DNA of 64,000 bases from Chlamydiifrater volucris (lineage in GTDB: Bacteria > Chlamydiota > Chlamydiia > Chlamydiales > Chlamydiaceae), in contig NZ_LR777654.1 of NCBI RefSeq assembly GCF_902806995.1, forward strand, positions 930,001-994,000, in the 5' to 3' direction. Positions 32,504-42,483 of this stretch are shown here, in pieces. How positions within the stretch are numbered: position 1 is the first letter of the stretch; each line of letters opens with the position of its first letter. The notes beneath the pieces are model-generated. The model searched no databases. It was not told the DNA's origin and saw nothing but the letters and a program-made list of their open reading frames with translations. The translations under genes and the position numbers were made by a program.

Positions 32504-35124
32504 TCTGACCAATTTTTTCCAATTAAGATATTTGTTACCAACGGCACAGACAGCTCCATAGCGGACTCCATGACACTTACCACAATACTTTCGAGCTCTC
32601 TCAATTCGATATCCGGAGCCTCAAAAAGCAGTTCATCATGGATTTGCAAAATCATCCGACTTTCCATGTACGGCCTTTTTTTCAATTCCTCTGCCATATT
32701 ACACATAGCTGTCTTAATTAATTCCGCTGCACTGCCTTGGATGATAGTATTCACGGCAAGACGCCCGGAGGCTGCTCTAGCTCCTTGCACCTCACTCCAA
32801 TCTTCTATGATTCTCTCTCTCCCCATTAAGGTTTTTACTTTCTGATCTACTGAAGCTTGTTCTACGGTTTCATCTATGAACTTCTTCACCCTTGGATATT
32901 TAGAAAAATAGGCTTCTATCAAATCTTTAGCTTCTTGAAGACTTATTTTTAAAACCTTTGATAATCCATAAGCCTGCTGCCCATAAACCAATCCAAAATT
33001 GACTACCTTAGCTACCCTTCTTTGCTGTTCAGACACTTTGTCTACAGGAATACTGAAAACATTAGCTGCCGTAGAAACGTGCACGTCTTCGCCAGAACTA
33101 AAAGCTTCGCATAATCTTTCATCTTGACTTAAGTGAGCTAGAAACCGTAATTCTATCTGAGAATAATCTGCAGCAAGAAAACTTCCTGCAACAATGTCTT
33201 TTGGTTGAAAAGCTCTCCGAACTTCAAACTCTTTATCCGACTTGACAGGAATATTTTGCAAGTTTGGGTCTCGACAAGATAGTCTTCCTGTAGCCGTATT
33301 GGTTTGGTTAAAGGTAGGGTGAATTCTTTGAGTCCTTTCTGATACCAACTTAGGAAGCACATCTACGTATGTGGACAATAATTTATCATAGGATCGAAAA
33401 AGCAAAATCTTATCTATGACAGGATGAGCTCCTGAAAGCGCTTCCAAAGCCTCGGCCTTTGTCGTCATTTTCCCTGGAGATTGTAGCCCTAATTCAGTAA
33501 ATAAAATGTGAGCTAATTGCTTCGGAGATTTAATATTAAACCTTTCTCCTATCAAGGAATAGATTTCTTCCTCAACAGCTTTTTGTTTTCTATGTAGTGC
33601 TTCGGAGAGAGCTCCCATTTGCTCTGTATTTACGAAGATACCTACCCGTTCCATTTCTAAAAGAACTTTCTCCAAAGGCATCTCCAGATCTTGAAATATT
33701 TTGCCCAATCCTTTTCTATTCAACTCCTTAGACAAGAATTCTTTAATCTCTGGAAGACGTCTAACTATTCGAGAAAAAAACTCCTCTGGATTATCCGGCA
33801 AATTCTCTATCGGTAGAGAAAGTTTCCAAAATTCTTTAGACGTTAACTTATTCGCATCTTCAAAAAAATTATATTTTATTAGTAGAGATGGGAAGGTTTC
33901 CTTGGCACCTCCACTAACTAAGTGCTCGGCCAAAGCCAAATCAAAAGAAACTTGAGGAATAGGGAACCCAGAGGATATCAATGCATGTAAGTCTCTCTTT
34001 ACATTATACCCAATAAAACAAGTTTCAGGATCCAACAACAAAGAGGATATTGCTTCGCGAGCAAATGTTTGTTTTTCAGAAAAATCACAATAAAAGACGT
34101 CCCGTGAATTTTTTGTAGCCAAAGCAATGCCTTGAAGATTAAGAGAGGGTATATCTCTTCCCGTGTAAGCGCAGCTGAAGGCTATTTCGCGACCTCTCAA
34201 AGCTTCCACCATTTGAACGATCTGGTTGGAACTTGAAACAATTATAGGAAGAAAAGATTCCTCCAAAGAAACTGATTTAGTGACTAAGGTCCTGAACCCC
34301 TGTTTCATGTAAAAAAGTTGCAACTCTTCATTAGTTTCATCATGAGAAAACAAGTAATCATCTAATGATCCAGAAACAGGTAGAGAATCTTCCAAGATTG
34401 CCAATTTTTTACCCAAAATCAAGATATCCTTTTGATTTCTTAACTTTTCACCTCTGGCACCAGAAATTTTATCAATGTTCTCCACGATAGTTTCAACGTT
34501 CGTGTAAACCTTCAATAAATCTACAGCTCCCTTAGGACCAATACCACTTACTCCTGGAATATTATCTGAAGAATCCCCAACTATTGCCAAATAATCCGGT
34601 ATAGATCTAGGGAGGATTCCATAAGATTTTTCGACATCCTTTTCTCTATATTGGACGTAATCCTTCCAGGGATTCATAGTATAAACACCATTCTGAACAA
34701 GCTGTAATAAATCCTTGTCTGCAGTGCAAACACAAACATTTATTTCTCGAGCCTTCATAGTCCTGGCAACACTGGCTATAACGTCATCTGCTTCGACCTC
34801 AGCCACCTCCAAAATCGGCAACCCTATGAGAGAGCAAAACTGCTTTATTTTTGCCTGTTGTTCTGGATAGTCTGGGAATTTTTGTATTCTATTGGCCTTA
34901 TAGTTGGCATATAACTCTCGACGACTTTTTTTGTTATCTTCACCATCGAAAACGGCCACCATATATTTGGGAGAAAAATCTTTTATAAGCTTCTGTATGG
35001 ACCGAACAAAACCGAATACAGCCTTCGTACCTTCTCCTGCAGGATTTGTCATGTCAGGCAATGCAAAATACGCCCTGTAAATAAAGCCAGAGGCATCTAG
35101 AACATAGAGAGTTTCCTGCTCCAT
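32497..35124 (-). CDS. polA: DNA polymerase I
   Basis: A protein of about 875 residues with three parts. The 5' nuclease domain starts at LYVLDASGFIYRAYFALPDM. A degenerate 3'-5' exonuclease-like part lies near residues 300-480, and the polymerase domain has motif A (DYSQIELRFLAH), motif B (RRVAKVVNFGLVYG) and motif C (QIHDELLFE). It fills gaps in replication and repair. AGGAGG lies 4 bases before ATG 35124; ATG 35127 is in frame and closer. It starts 11 bases after the sppA stop. Confidence 0.93.
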   Translation of the reverse strand: MEQETLYVLDASGFIYRAYFALPDMTNPAGEGTKAVFGFVRSIQKLIKDFSPKYMVAVFDGEDNKKSRRELYANYKANRIQKFPDYPEQQAKIKQFCSLIGLPILEVAEVEADDVIASVARTMKAREINVCVCTADKDLLQLVQNGVYTMNPWKDYVQYREKDVEKSYGILPRSIPDYLAIVGDSSDNIPGVSGIGPKGAVDLLKVYTNVETIVENIDKISGARGEKLRNQKDILILGKKLAILEDSLPVSGSLDDYLFSHDETNEELQLFYMKQGFRTLVTKSVSLEESFLPIIVSSSNQIVQMVEALRGREIAFSCAYTGRDIPSLNLQGIALATKNSRDVFYCDFSEKQTFAREAISSLLLDPETCFIGYNVKRDLHALISSGFPIPQVSFDLALAEHLVSGGAKETFPSLLIKYNFFEDANKLTSKEFWKLSLPIENLPDNPEEFFSRIVRRLPEIKEFLSKELNRKGLGKIFQDLEMPLEKVLLEMERVGIFVNTEQMGALSEALHRKQKAVEEEIYSLIGERFNIKSPKQLAHILFTELGLQSPGKMTTKAEALEALSGAHPVIDKILLFRSYDKLLSTYVDVLPKLVSERTQRIHPTFNQTNTATGRLSCRDPNLQNIPVKSDKEFEVRRAFQPKDIVAGSFLAADYSQIELRFLAHLSQDERLCEAFSSGEDVHVSTAANVFSIPVDKVSEQQRRVAKVVNFGLVYGQQAYGLSKVLKISLQEAKDLIEAYFSKYPRVKKFIDETVEQASVDQKVKTLMGRERIIEDWSEVQGARAASGRLAVNTIIQGSAAELIKTAMCNMAEELKKRPYMESRMILQIHDELLFEAPDIELRELESIVVSVMESAMELSVPLVTNILIGKNWSEC

Positions 35125-35134
35125 CATTCCTCCT

Positions 35135-36136
35135 TTATATTCCAGCATACCAAGACAGCGTATTCTGTTCAGAAGGCACTACCTGATGATGTATTCTTCC
35201 AGAAACAAGTGGAGAATTCTGAAATTGAACCATAAACTTTTTCCACCACAATTCTCCGCAAATCCCCACAACACGATAATCACCGGCGATATCACATTTA
35301 GGTAATATTTCCTGGATTACCTGGTTAAAAGTGACATTAATTTCGTCAACAAAACCTTCTTTCTTAGCTTGCAGAGGGGGATAAACTCGTGCTCCTAGAG
35401 AATTTACTAACTTCGATTCCGTTAGTAGAGGTCTATGCTGAGAGACAAGAGAAACAAAACTTTGATAGAAAAAATCTACTATTTTTTGCCTTTCTTCCTT
35501 TTGGCTAGCATCCCAATCGGTGAAGGGATTTAAAGGAGCTTTATCTTTTCCACCACTCAACAATTCTGTTTTTATCCCGTAACGATTAAGACTATCTTTA
35601 ACGTTGAAAAAAGGTCCCGTTAGAACCCCAACTGATCCTGTAAGGGATACAGAGCTAGCAAAAATTTTATCTCCCAAACAGGAAACATAATACCCACCAG
35701 AGGCACATAACCCTTCTATAAATACATAGACCGGGACAGACGTTCTCTCCTTCCATTCTTTTAACAAGGTGTACATTCGATGCACTTCAAAAAGCTCCCC
35801 ACCAGGACAATCTACTTTCAGTATTAATCCCTTTACTCGATTCGTCAAAGGAGGTTTATCTAAACTTGCCAAGGCCGTCCGAAAAAATTCTTCGCTATGC
35901 CTAGAAGGACATATAACTCCTTTCAAATCAAAAACTGCAACAACAGGAGTTTCCTTACCTAAGGGCTTTACTTTTCCTTGAGCATCTGGAAGCGAAACCA
36001 ACATGTTTTGGGAACTGGCCCCTACAATGGCTATGGCTCCCCCAAAAAGAACTACTATTGCAAGAAATAGTCCTGTTGAAATCCCCAAAAAAGAAATAAA
36101 TGTCTTAGAACAAATTCGAAAAAAATATTTCACCAT
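35135..36136 (-). CDS. sohB: Signal peptide peptidase SppA family protease (SohB)
   Basis: A 333-residue S49 peptidase. One N-terminal transmembrane helix lies near residues 15-40. The Ser/Lys dyad is visible: S146 in EGLCASGGYYVS and a lysine at about 197-199 in LLSGGKDKAPL. The GSVGVLTG segment is family-typical. It cleaves remnant signal peptides in the membrane. It precedes polA by 11 bases. In C. trachomatis the position is CT494. Confidence 0.88.
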   Translation of the reverse strand: MVKYFFRICSKTFISFLGISTGLFLAIVVLFGGAIAIVGASSQNMLVSLPDAQGKVKPLGKETPVVAVFDLKGVICPSRHSEEFFRTALASLDKPPLTNRVKGLILKVDCPGGELFEVHRMYTLLKEWKERTSVPVYVFIEGLCASGGYYVSCLGDKIFASSVSLTGSVGVLTGPFFNVKDSLNRYGIKTELLSGGKDKAPLNPFTDWDASQKEERQKIVDFFYQSFVSLVSQHRPLLTESKLVNSLGARVYPPLQAKKEGFVDEINVTFNQVIQEILPKCDIAGDYRVVGICGELWWKKFMVQFQNSPLVSGRIHHQVVPSEQNTLSWYAGI

Positions 36137-36245
36137 AAGAATATAAATTAAAATTTAGTTTTTAGTTTCCAAAAATGAAAAGATAAAGAAACAAAAGAAA
36201 AGCTTAAAGATGAATTTTTAAAAGACAGTCACAATAACCAACTTT

Positions 36246-37829
36246 TTATGACAGAATTGCTTTTGTGCCAGCCACTGTCTCCTGGGGGGAGCTCTCTTCC
36301 TGCTTACCTAAAGCTGTTGCTTCTCGAGATTCGGAGAAAACGTCAATCTGTCGCCCTAAATAAATTGTCACGACAACCCATGCCAATAGAATTACGAAGA
36401 GCGCTGTGGCTATGATGTGTAAACTAGCCGCCACGGAAGAGAAAAACACCAGCAAGCACTGGTATATTAAAGATCCTCCAGATTTCCCAACTCTAGAAAC
36501 AACTCCATCGATAGCGGCTTTACCTTGCCGTTTTTCTTCTGCGCCCAATGGGATAAAAGCCATCTCTTTAATCTGATCAAAAAAGGTGAATTTCGCTGAT
36601 CGGGTGAAAACATTGTGGAGCCCTCCCAGCCAAGCAGAAAGCGCTAAAGGAGTAACGTGCCAGAAGGGAACTAAATTGATGTCTCTTTTAGCTAAGAAAA
36701 TAGCAAGGAAAAATACTATCCCAAAACCAGCGGCTACGACGGGAGTGACTAGGGCTCCAAAAGTCCACCCCCAAACCCTAATTGTTTGTCCTGTCAGTAA
36801 AATGGCCACGACCACAGAAAGCACGCCTATAAGGGTAGAAATTCTTCCCATGTAAGCATTATACTCTATGGCCGTAGAATAAATTTTACTAACCTGGTCT
36901 TTCCAAACTACTTCAAACAAGTGATTGACCAAGTTATATGCCAACACAATGAAGGCTAATCCCAAAAGATATTTCGAACGAAGAACGTAAGAAAACAAGT
37001 CCTTGAGGGAGGATTTTCCTTTATCTTCACTTTTCTTTTTAGAAGAAACTAATTCCGAGGCGTCTACAAAAGCCTCAGCTAGACCAACATAGTGCACTCG
37101 ACGATAAAGATAGAAGATAGCTGCACTTGCCAAGCAGATCATCATTACTAAGTTAATCATAGCGCCATGCCACTCATCTTTAGCAAAGGGAACGTGTATG
37201 AAAGACTGTCTCCCAACCCAAACGGACAGCTCTCCGGCAACCACAGAGGAAAAATTCAATCCTGTATTAATGAGAGCATAGAATCTTCCGGCTTCTCGTA
37301 TAGTCGTAACATCGTTAGCCAATCCCCAGAAAAACACAGAGAGCACTATAGAACTCCACAACTCGGAGATGACGTAGAATAGAGTGTAGCTCCAATAACG
37401 AATCATTACTATGAATCCTCGGAGACCTTTGGGCAAAATACCAGCAAGCTTGTTTCCCAATCCATGCAGATGCAGCGAATCACCGCTTGGGTAAATCAAA
37501 AGAACAAAAATAGCGAAAAAAGCTACGAAAAAAGAAAGGAAAATGTAAAAAACGACGTCCTTAGGATACCGGGCACTCAAAGCCCCATACACAGCCGTTA
37601 CAACCACGGCTCCAGGAACAATTCCCCAAACCTTGATAAACGGTATGACTTCGGCCCCAGCACCTGCAGCAGCCACCATCAAGGCGTCTTTCATATTTTT
37701 TAGGAGACTATAGTTAAAACCAACGAAGAAAGCTAATAAGAACAGAGGAAGAAATTTATGCAGTTCCGAGCGATAGACCGGCCAAAAATAGGCTCTCAGT
37801 CTAGAAAAATCCTTTAAGTCCGACTGCAT
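36246..37829 (-). CDS. npt2: Nucleotide transporter Npt2 (ATP/ADP translocase family)
   Basis: A 527-residue transporter with about 12 hydrophobic helices, of the nonmitochondrial ATP/ADP translocase family found in chlamydiae, rickettsiae and plastids. Motifs include YSLLKNMKDALMVAAAGAGAEVIPF and the central SKKKSEDKGKSS loop. In C. trachomatis the CT495 position encodes Npt2, a proton-linked importer of several ribonucleoside triphosphates, as opposed to the ATP/ADP exchanger Npt1. I assign Npt2 from position; transport preference is not readable from sequence. The ribosome binding site GGGAAGGGGAG is strong. Confidence 0.88.
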   Translation of the reverse strand: MQSDLKDFSRLRAYFWPVYRSELHKFLPLFLLAFFVGFNYSLLKNMKDALMVAAAGAGAEVIPFIKVWGIVPGAVVVTAVYGALSARYPKDVVFYIFLSFFVAFFAIFVLLIYPSGDSLHLHGLGNKLAGILPKGLRGFIVMIRYWSYTLFYVISELWSSIVLSVFFWGLANDVTTIREAGRFYALINTGLNFSSVVAGELSVWVGRQSFIHVPFAKDEWHGAMINLVMMICLASAAIFYLYRRVHYVGLAEAFVDASELVSSKKKSEDKGKSSLKDLFSYVLRSKYLLGLAFIVLAYNLVNHLFEVVWKDQVSKIYSTAIEYNAYMGRISTLIGVLSVVVAILLTGQTIRVWGWTFGALVTPVVAAGFGIVFFLAIFLAKRDINLVPFWHVTPLALSAWLGGLHNVFTRSAKFTFFDQIKEMAFIPLGAEEKRQGKAAIDGVVSRVGKSGGSLIYQCLLVFFSSVAASLHIIATALFVILLAWVVVTIYLGRQIDVFSESREATALGKQEESSPQETVAGTKAILS

Positions 37830-38057
37830 TCTCCCCTTCCCGTTTCAGGGTTTCGATAGTTCGAAAAACCCAAACACTCTACCCTCTCAGAGAGACCCGA
37901 CCTATTCCTGTGAGTTATCTTGAAAAACATACTTTATGCACTATAAAGAGGTTGACCAGGAGAATACCTCATTTCAAAGAAAAAAACAATGATTTTGTGA
38001 ACAAAACTTATCAGAAGAGGAGGATTTTAAGTTACTTATCAAAGCAGCCACTCTCGA
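37830..38057. other. 228-base gap between npt2 and pgsA, npt2 promoter region
   Basis: No gene is supported. Reading on the minus strand, TGGTCA and TAAAGT with 16 bases between them near 37940-37970 are a possible but weak promoter for npt2. A CTCTCTGAGAG inverted repeat lies near 37880. No clear terminator follows pgsA. Confidence 0.35.
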
Positions 38058-38573
38058 CTACTCCGAATGAATGAGACTTCTTTTATATCCGAGCAGCCTT
38101 TCAAAAAAAGCAGGAAAAACCAAGACACAAAAAGGCAGAAAGCAAAAAATTGGAAGCACTGGGCCGAAAAGAGTTACTCCAAAAAGAACTATAAATTGAA
38201 GCAAAGTAAAAACTTTCCCCCAAAGCATTGCTCGACAGTCATAACCTTTCCACCCTCTCTTGAAAGAGAGGTACGCACCAAAGACACATAAGGCAAAATC
38301 TCTGGAAAGCATCACCATCAGCTGGAGCGCGCTAAGAGTCCCTTCTAGATAAAGAACCGTCACACTGATTACAACAAACAATTTATCCATGAGAGGGTCC
38401 AAGACGGAGCCTATCTTCGTTGCAGCCTGGTACCGCCTAGCCAGATATCCATCGAGAAAATCACTCGCCATGGCCCCCATAACAGCAATTATTCGAAAAG
38501 GGAGCCGACTATACGCAAACACCAGCGCGAAGCCCAGCCGTGACACAGAGAGTAAGTTGCAAAAATTTCCCAT
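38058..38573 (-). CDS. pgsA: CDP-diacylglycerol-glycerol-3-phosphate 3-phosphatidyltransferase
   Basis: A 171-residue CDP-alcohol phosphotransferase, the enzyme that commits CDP-diacylglycerol to phosphatidylglycerol. The signature D-x2-D-G-x2-A-R-x8-G-x3-D-x3-D is present as DFLDGYLARR and GSVLDPLMDK. About four hydrophobic helices are seen. I choose the ATG at 38573 because the sequence MGNFCNLLSVSRLG matches the usual family start, although its ribosome binding site is poor; earlier in-frame starts at 38642 and 38669 would add 23 or 32 residues rich in basic residues. Confidence 0.82.
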   Translation of the reverse strand: MGNFCNLLSVSRLGFALVFAYSRLPFRIIAVMGAMASDFLDGYLARRYQAATKIGSVLDPLMDKLFVVISVTVLYLEGTLSALQLMVMLSRDFALCVFGAYLSFKRGWKGYDCRAMLWGKVFTLLQFIVLFGVTLFGPVLPIFCFLPFCVLVFPAFFERLLGYKRSLIHSE

Positions 38574-38750
38574 TTGCTTTGTAAGATTCTTCCGAAGCTC
38601 CCGCCTGGCCGAAACTTTCACCTTCCGAGCGAGAGACCCCATTATAAGACAACGAGTCCAGCCTGGCAAGCAGAGATTTCAACATGTCTCCAAGGAACAC
38701 ACCCAAGGAAAGCCACAGAAAAGCCCTCAAGCGCCTTCGCGAACTACTAT

Positions 38751-38838
38751 CGGAAAGAGAGGGATTCGAACCCTCGGTACCCTTTAGGGGTACGCGTCCT
38801 TAGCAGGGACGTACTTTCGACCACTCAGTCATCTTTCC
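38751..38838 (-). tRNA. tRNA-Ser (anticodon GCU)
   Basis: An 88-nt class II tRNA on the minus strand. The acceptor GGAAAGA pairs with TCTTTCC and the discriminator is G. The stem CGUCC/GGACG closes a CUGCUAA loop with anticodon GCU. A long variable arm (GTACCCCTAAAGGGTAC) and GGTTCGAATCC are typical of tRNA-Ser. Confidence 0.96.
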
Positions 38839-38852
38839 ATTAAGAAAGCTAG

Positions 38853-38881
38853 AAGATACCTTGGATCTGGAAAAAGAGCAA
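38853..38881 (-). promoter_or_regulatory. Putative promoter of tRNA-Ser
   Basis: On the minus strand TTGCTC (38881-38876) and TATCTT (38858-38853) are 17 bases apart. The tRNA starts 15 bases after the -10. Confidence 0.48.
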
Positions 38882-39055
38882 TAACTCTTTGTTTTGTTCC
38901 TTGATTGTCTCCCCAAAAAATCAAAGATTCTTACAAATGAGTTTGTCTTGAAGGTTTCTAATCAAGAGTTTATTCTGAACTCTAGATTGATTTAAAAGGC
39001 TGTTCTGTTTATTCAGCAAGCCTACCCCAAAGTTTACTGGAAAATTATCTATCTT

Positions 39056-40474
39056 ATGACAACAACATCTTCGCAACCCAGCTCTTCTAAAACCTTCGTA
39101 GCACCTAACTCTAAGGAATCCGAAATGATGGTGTTAGGGTGTATGCTAACAGATGTGAACAGCTTGAACATGGTAGCTAATCTTCTGAACAGCAACGATT
39201 TCTATTACCTAGAACATAAGATCATCTTTCATGTCATGCAAGAAGCGTTTCGACAGGACCGTTCAGTTGATGTGCATCTAGTAGGTGAGGAGTTAAAACG
39301 CCAAGATAAGCTAAATACTGTTGGTGGTTATTCCTACTTACTGGCCCTCGCTGAGTTTTCTGGGACTGCCGCCCACGTCGAGGAGTATGCAAAACTCGTA
39401 AAAGCAAAGTCTGTCTTAAGACAAATAATATCAACGGCTAAAGATATAGAACGCAAAGCGCTCGAAGAACCTCAAGATGTCTCTGCTGCTCTAGATGAGG
39501 CTCAAAACGCTTTTTTTCTTATTAGTCAAAAAACTTCTAAACATCAATACGTTCTGGTCTCAGAAAGACTAAAAGGATCCTCTCCCTCCTATCCAAAACC
39601 CTACTTAGTAGAGCTTCAGGAAAAGCAAGAACTTTTTCTAAAACAACAGAAGGACACAAGTAAGCCATACCAGCCTATCACCGGAATCCCAACTCATTTC
39701 ATTGATCTAGATCGGTTAATCCACGGTTTTAATCCTTCTAATTTGATGATTCTAGCCGCCAGGCCTGCCATGGGAAAAACAGCCCTCGCCCTAAACATTG
39801 CAGAAAATGTGTGCTTCAAAAACAACCTGCCAGTCGGCATCTTCTCTTTAGAAATGACTGCAGACCAACTCATCCACAGAATGATTTGCTCGAAATCAGA
39901 AGTTGAGTCTCAAAAAATTTCTATGGGAAACCTTTCAGGAATAGACTTCCAAAGAATAGTTTCGGCCGTTAACGAGATGCAAACACATACGCTGTTAATA
40001 GATGATCAGCCTGGATTAAAAATTACAGATCTCAAAGCCAGAGCTCGAAGAATGAAAGAAAGCTACGACATTCAATTCCTTATCATCGACTATCTTCAGC
40101 TTCTCTCAGGGTCTACGCGAACGGTTGAAAGCCGGCAAAATGAAATATCCGAAATCTCGAGAACATTAAAAACTTTAGCTAGAGAACTAGATATACCAAT
40201 ACTGTGTCTATCTCAGCTCTCAAGAAAAGTAGAAGATAGGGCAAATCACCGCCCTATGATGAGCGATTTAAGGGAGAGCGGTAGTATAGAACAGGACTCC
40301 GATCTGGTTATGTTTCTATTACGTAGGGAGTATTATGACCCCCACGACAAACCAGGAACAGCTGAACTAATCATCGCAAAAAATCGTCATGGATCTATAG
40401 GCTCTGTTCCGCTAGTTTTCGAAAAAGAATTGGCTAGATTTCAAAATTATTCCGCATTGGAACCTTTAGCTTAG
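39056..40474 (+). CDS. dnaB: Replicative DNA helicase DnaB
   Basis: A 472-residue DnaB. The N-terminal domain (residues 15-115) is followed by a linker and the RecA-like core with Walker A ARPAMGKT (235-242), Walker B LLIDD and LIIDYLQLL, and the QDSDLVMFL motif. It unwinds DNA at the replication fork. The 217 bases upstream hold its promoter, which I could not identify. A chromosomal DnaB is distinct from the plasmid-encoded version in some chlamydiae. Confidence 0.94.
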   Translation: MTTTSSQPSSSKTFVAPNSKESEMMVLGCMLTDVNSLNMVANLLNSNDFYYLEHKIIFHVMQEAFRQDRSVDVHLVGEELKRQDKLNTVGGYSYLLALAEFSGTAAHVEEYAKLVKAKSVLRQIISTAKDIERKALEEPQDVSAALDEAQNAFFLISQKTSKHQYVLVSERLKGSSPSYPKPYLVELQEKQELFLKQQKDTSKPYQPITGIPTHFIDLDRLIHGFNPSNLMILAARPAMGKTALALNIAENVCFKNNLPVGIFSLEMTADQLIHRMICSKSEVESQKISMGNLSGIDFQRIVSAVNEMQTHTLLIDDQPGLKITDLKARARRMKESYDIQFLIIDYLQLLSGSTRTVESRQNEISEISRTLKTLARELDIPILCLSQLSRKVEDRANHRPMMSDLRESGSIEQDSDLVMFLLRREYYDPHDKPGTAELIIAKNRHGSIGSVPLVFEKELARFQNYSALEPLA

Positions 40475-40542
40475 ATCTTCTTGATTTTTATCTAGGAAAC
40501 CCGTAATCTCTAGCTTTTTATAAGTCTGAAAAAACGAAACTC

Positions 40543-40632
40543 ATGTCTTCTGTAAAGAAAAAACGAAAGTGTAAAATAGCCAAGCATAAGCGCAAGAAAC
40601 GCAGACGAAGAGACCGGCATAAGAACAAGTAG
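40543..40632 (+). CDS. 29-residue basic protein, AURKAIP1/COX24-like (bS22/mS38-type) ribosomal protein
   Basis: ATG 40543 to TAG 40632 encodes 29 residues, of which about 19 are lysine, arginine or histidine: MSSVKKKRKC at the start, then HKRKKRRRRDRHKNK. The pattern S-x-K-K-K-R-x-x-K-x-x-K-H-K-R-K-K-R-x-R-x-x-R-H-K fits the small AURKAIP1/COX24-domain proteins of bacteria, related to mitoribosomal mS38. It would bind 16S rRNA in the small subunit. It lies between dnaB and mnmG, 15 bases before the mnmG ATG. No strong ribosome binding site is seen. It is too short for routine ORF calls. Confidence 0.72.
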   Translation: MSSVKKKRKCKIAKHKRKKRRRRDRHKNK

Positions 40633-40647
40633 GATTGGGGGTGTTCT

Positions 40648-42483
40648 ATGTGGGCCTACCCGGTCGAGTACGATGTTATCGTTGTGGGAGGGGGACACGC
40701 TGGGTGTGAGGCCGCATATGTGGCCTCCAAAATGCGGGCCTCTGTCCTCTTGCTTACCTCAAATCTCGATACTATAGCTAAAATGAGCTGTAATCCGGCT
40801 ATAGGGGGCATAGGGAAAGGACACATCGTTCGAGAGATAGATGCTCTTGGTGGCTTGATGGCACAAGTAGCAGATGATTCTGGCATACAGTTCAGGATTC
40901 TCAATCGAGCGAAAGGGCCAGCTGTTAGGGCTCCTAGAGCTCAGTCTGATAAGCAGTTGTACCATATCAACATGAAACGGGCCCTGGAGGAAGTACATAA
41001 CCTTCATATCATGCAGGGGACCGTTGATTCTCTTATTGTTCAGGATGATCAAGTTAAAGGGGTTTCCACAAAGGAGTGTATTTCCTATCGCGGCAAAACT
41101 GTGATTCTTTCCTCTGGAACCTTTATGCGTGGACTTATCCACATAGGAGATAAAAATTTCCCAGGCGGTCGCTTGGGAGATGCAGCAACTCAAGGTTTAT
41201 CAAAAGCTCTCCAATCTTTAGGTTTTCCTTTGGGAAGGTTAAAAACAGGCACTCCGCCAAGGGTACTTTCCTCCTCTATAGATTTTTCTCAAACAGAAGA
41301 ACAGCCGGGTGAACCAGGGGTTTGTTTTTCTCATAGAGAAGAGTTTTTTACCCCAAAATTGCCTCAAGTCTCTTGCTATATTTCACGAACGACGCCTCAA
41401 ACAAAGTTAATTGTTGAAAAAAACTTAGATAGATCAGCTTTATATGGAGGATCCATAGAAGGAGTTGGTCCTCGTTACTGTCCTTCTATTGAAGACAAAG
41501 TAGTCAAATTTGCAGATAAAGAGACTCATCATATTTTCTTGGAACCGGAAGGAATATACACAAAAGAAATATATGTAAACGGTGTTTCTACTTCCCTTCC
41601 GTTTGATGTACAGTACCAAATTATCCGTTCCATTGTCGGATTGGAAAACGCTGTAATCTCTCGCCCGGCCTATGCTATAGAGTATGACTATGTCTATGGA
41701 AATGTCATTCGAAGAACTTTAGAAAGTAAAATAGTTGAGGGTTTATTCCTTTGCGGTCAAATTAATGGAACTACGGGATACGAAGAAGCCGCTGCTCAAG
41801 GGCTTGTTGCTGGAATTAATGCTGTGAATAAAATTTTAGGAAATCCTGCTTTTATTCCGTCTAGGAGGGAGTCTTATATTGGAGTCATGTTGGACGATCT
41901 GACAACACAAGTTTTAGATGAGCCTTATCGTATGTTCACTGGAAGAGCCGAACATCGTTTAGTTCTAAGGCAAGACAATGCTTGTTTCCGTTTGATGCAT
42001 TATGGAAAAACTTTAGGTACGCTGTCCCCAGAAAAGTGTGCCTTGTTTGAGAAGTATATGGCCACCCTTGAGGAAGAAAAAGTTCGTCTCAGCAAACTGC
42101 ATAGGAAGATAGGCGATTCTGTTCTTTCTCTATCCAAAATATTGTGCCGACCAGAAGTCTCCTACGAGCGTTTAATGCAGATGTTCCCCGATGATGTGCA
42201 AGATCTAGGACCATTTCTTAACGCATCTCTTGAGATGGAGATCAAATATGCCGGTTACGTAAATAGGCAACTGGCTGTCATAAAGAGCTTGGAGAAATCT
42301 GAAAATATCCCTATCCCTCAGGGATTTGATTTTTCTTCCATCTCTGCTCTAAGCTTGGAAGCTCGAGAGAAACTAGCGAAGTTTTCCCCAGAAACCGTCG
42401 GATCTGCGTCACGTATTTCTGGGATTGCTTCCGCAGATATTCAAGTGCTAATCGTAGCCCTAAGAAAGCATGCTTACCAATAA
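40648..42483 (+). CDS. mnmG: tRNA uridine 5-carboxymethylaminomethyl modification enzyme MnmG (GidA)
   Basis: A 611-residue FAD-dependent protein. The FAD loop [10 protein letters not shown] is near residues 13-22. [17 protein letters not shown] and the C-terminal [14 protein letters not shown] are GidA hallmarks. With MnmE it installs cmnm5 at the wobble uridine of several tRNAs. The ribosome binding site GGGGGTG is about 5 bases before the ATG. It overlaps lplA by 14 bases. Confidence 0.95.
   Translation: MWAYPVEYDVIVVGGGHAGCEAAYVASKMRASVLLLTSNLDTIAKMSCNPAIGGIGKGHIVREIDALGGLMAQVADDSGIQFRILNRAKGPAVRAPRAQSDKQLYHINMKRALEEVHNLHIMQGTVDSLIVQDDQVKGVSTKECISYRGKTVILSSGTFMRGLIHIGDKNFPGGRLGDAATQGLSKALQSLGFPLGRLKTGTPPRVLSSSIDFSQTEEQPGEPGVCFSHREEFFTPKLPQVSCYISRTTPQTKLIVEKNLDRSALYGGSIEGVGPRYCPSIEDKVVKFADKETHHIFLEPEGIYTKEIYVNGVSTSLPFDVQYQIIRSIVGLENAVISRPAYAIEYDYVYGNVIRRTLESKIVEGLFLCGQINGTTGYEEAAAQGLVAGINAVNKILGNPAFIPSRRESYIGVMLDDLTTQVLDEPYRMFTGRAEHRLVLRQDNACFRLMHYGKTLGTLSPEKCALFEKYMATLEEEKVRLSKLHRKIGDSVLSLSKILCRPEVSYERLMQMFPDDVQDLGPFLNASLEMEIKYAGYVNRQLAVIKSLEKSENIPIPQGFDFSSISALSLEAREKLAKFSPETVGSASRISGIASADIQVLIVALRKHAYQ

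Noticed and set aside
38574-38669. N-terminal extension of pgsA to 38669
   Set aside because: The added residues are basic and unlike the family; the start at 38573 fits the usual N-terminus, although its ribosome binding site is weak.
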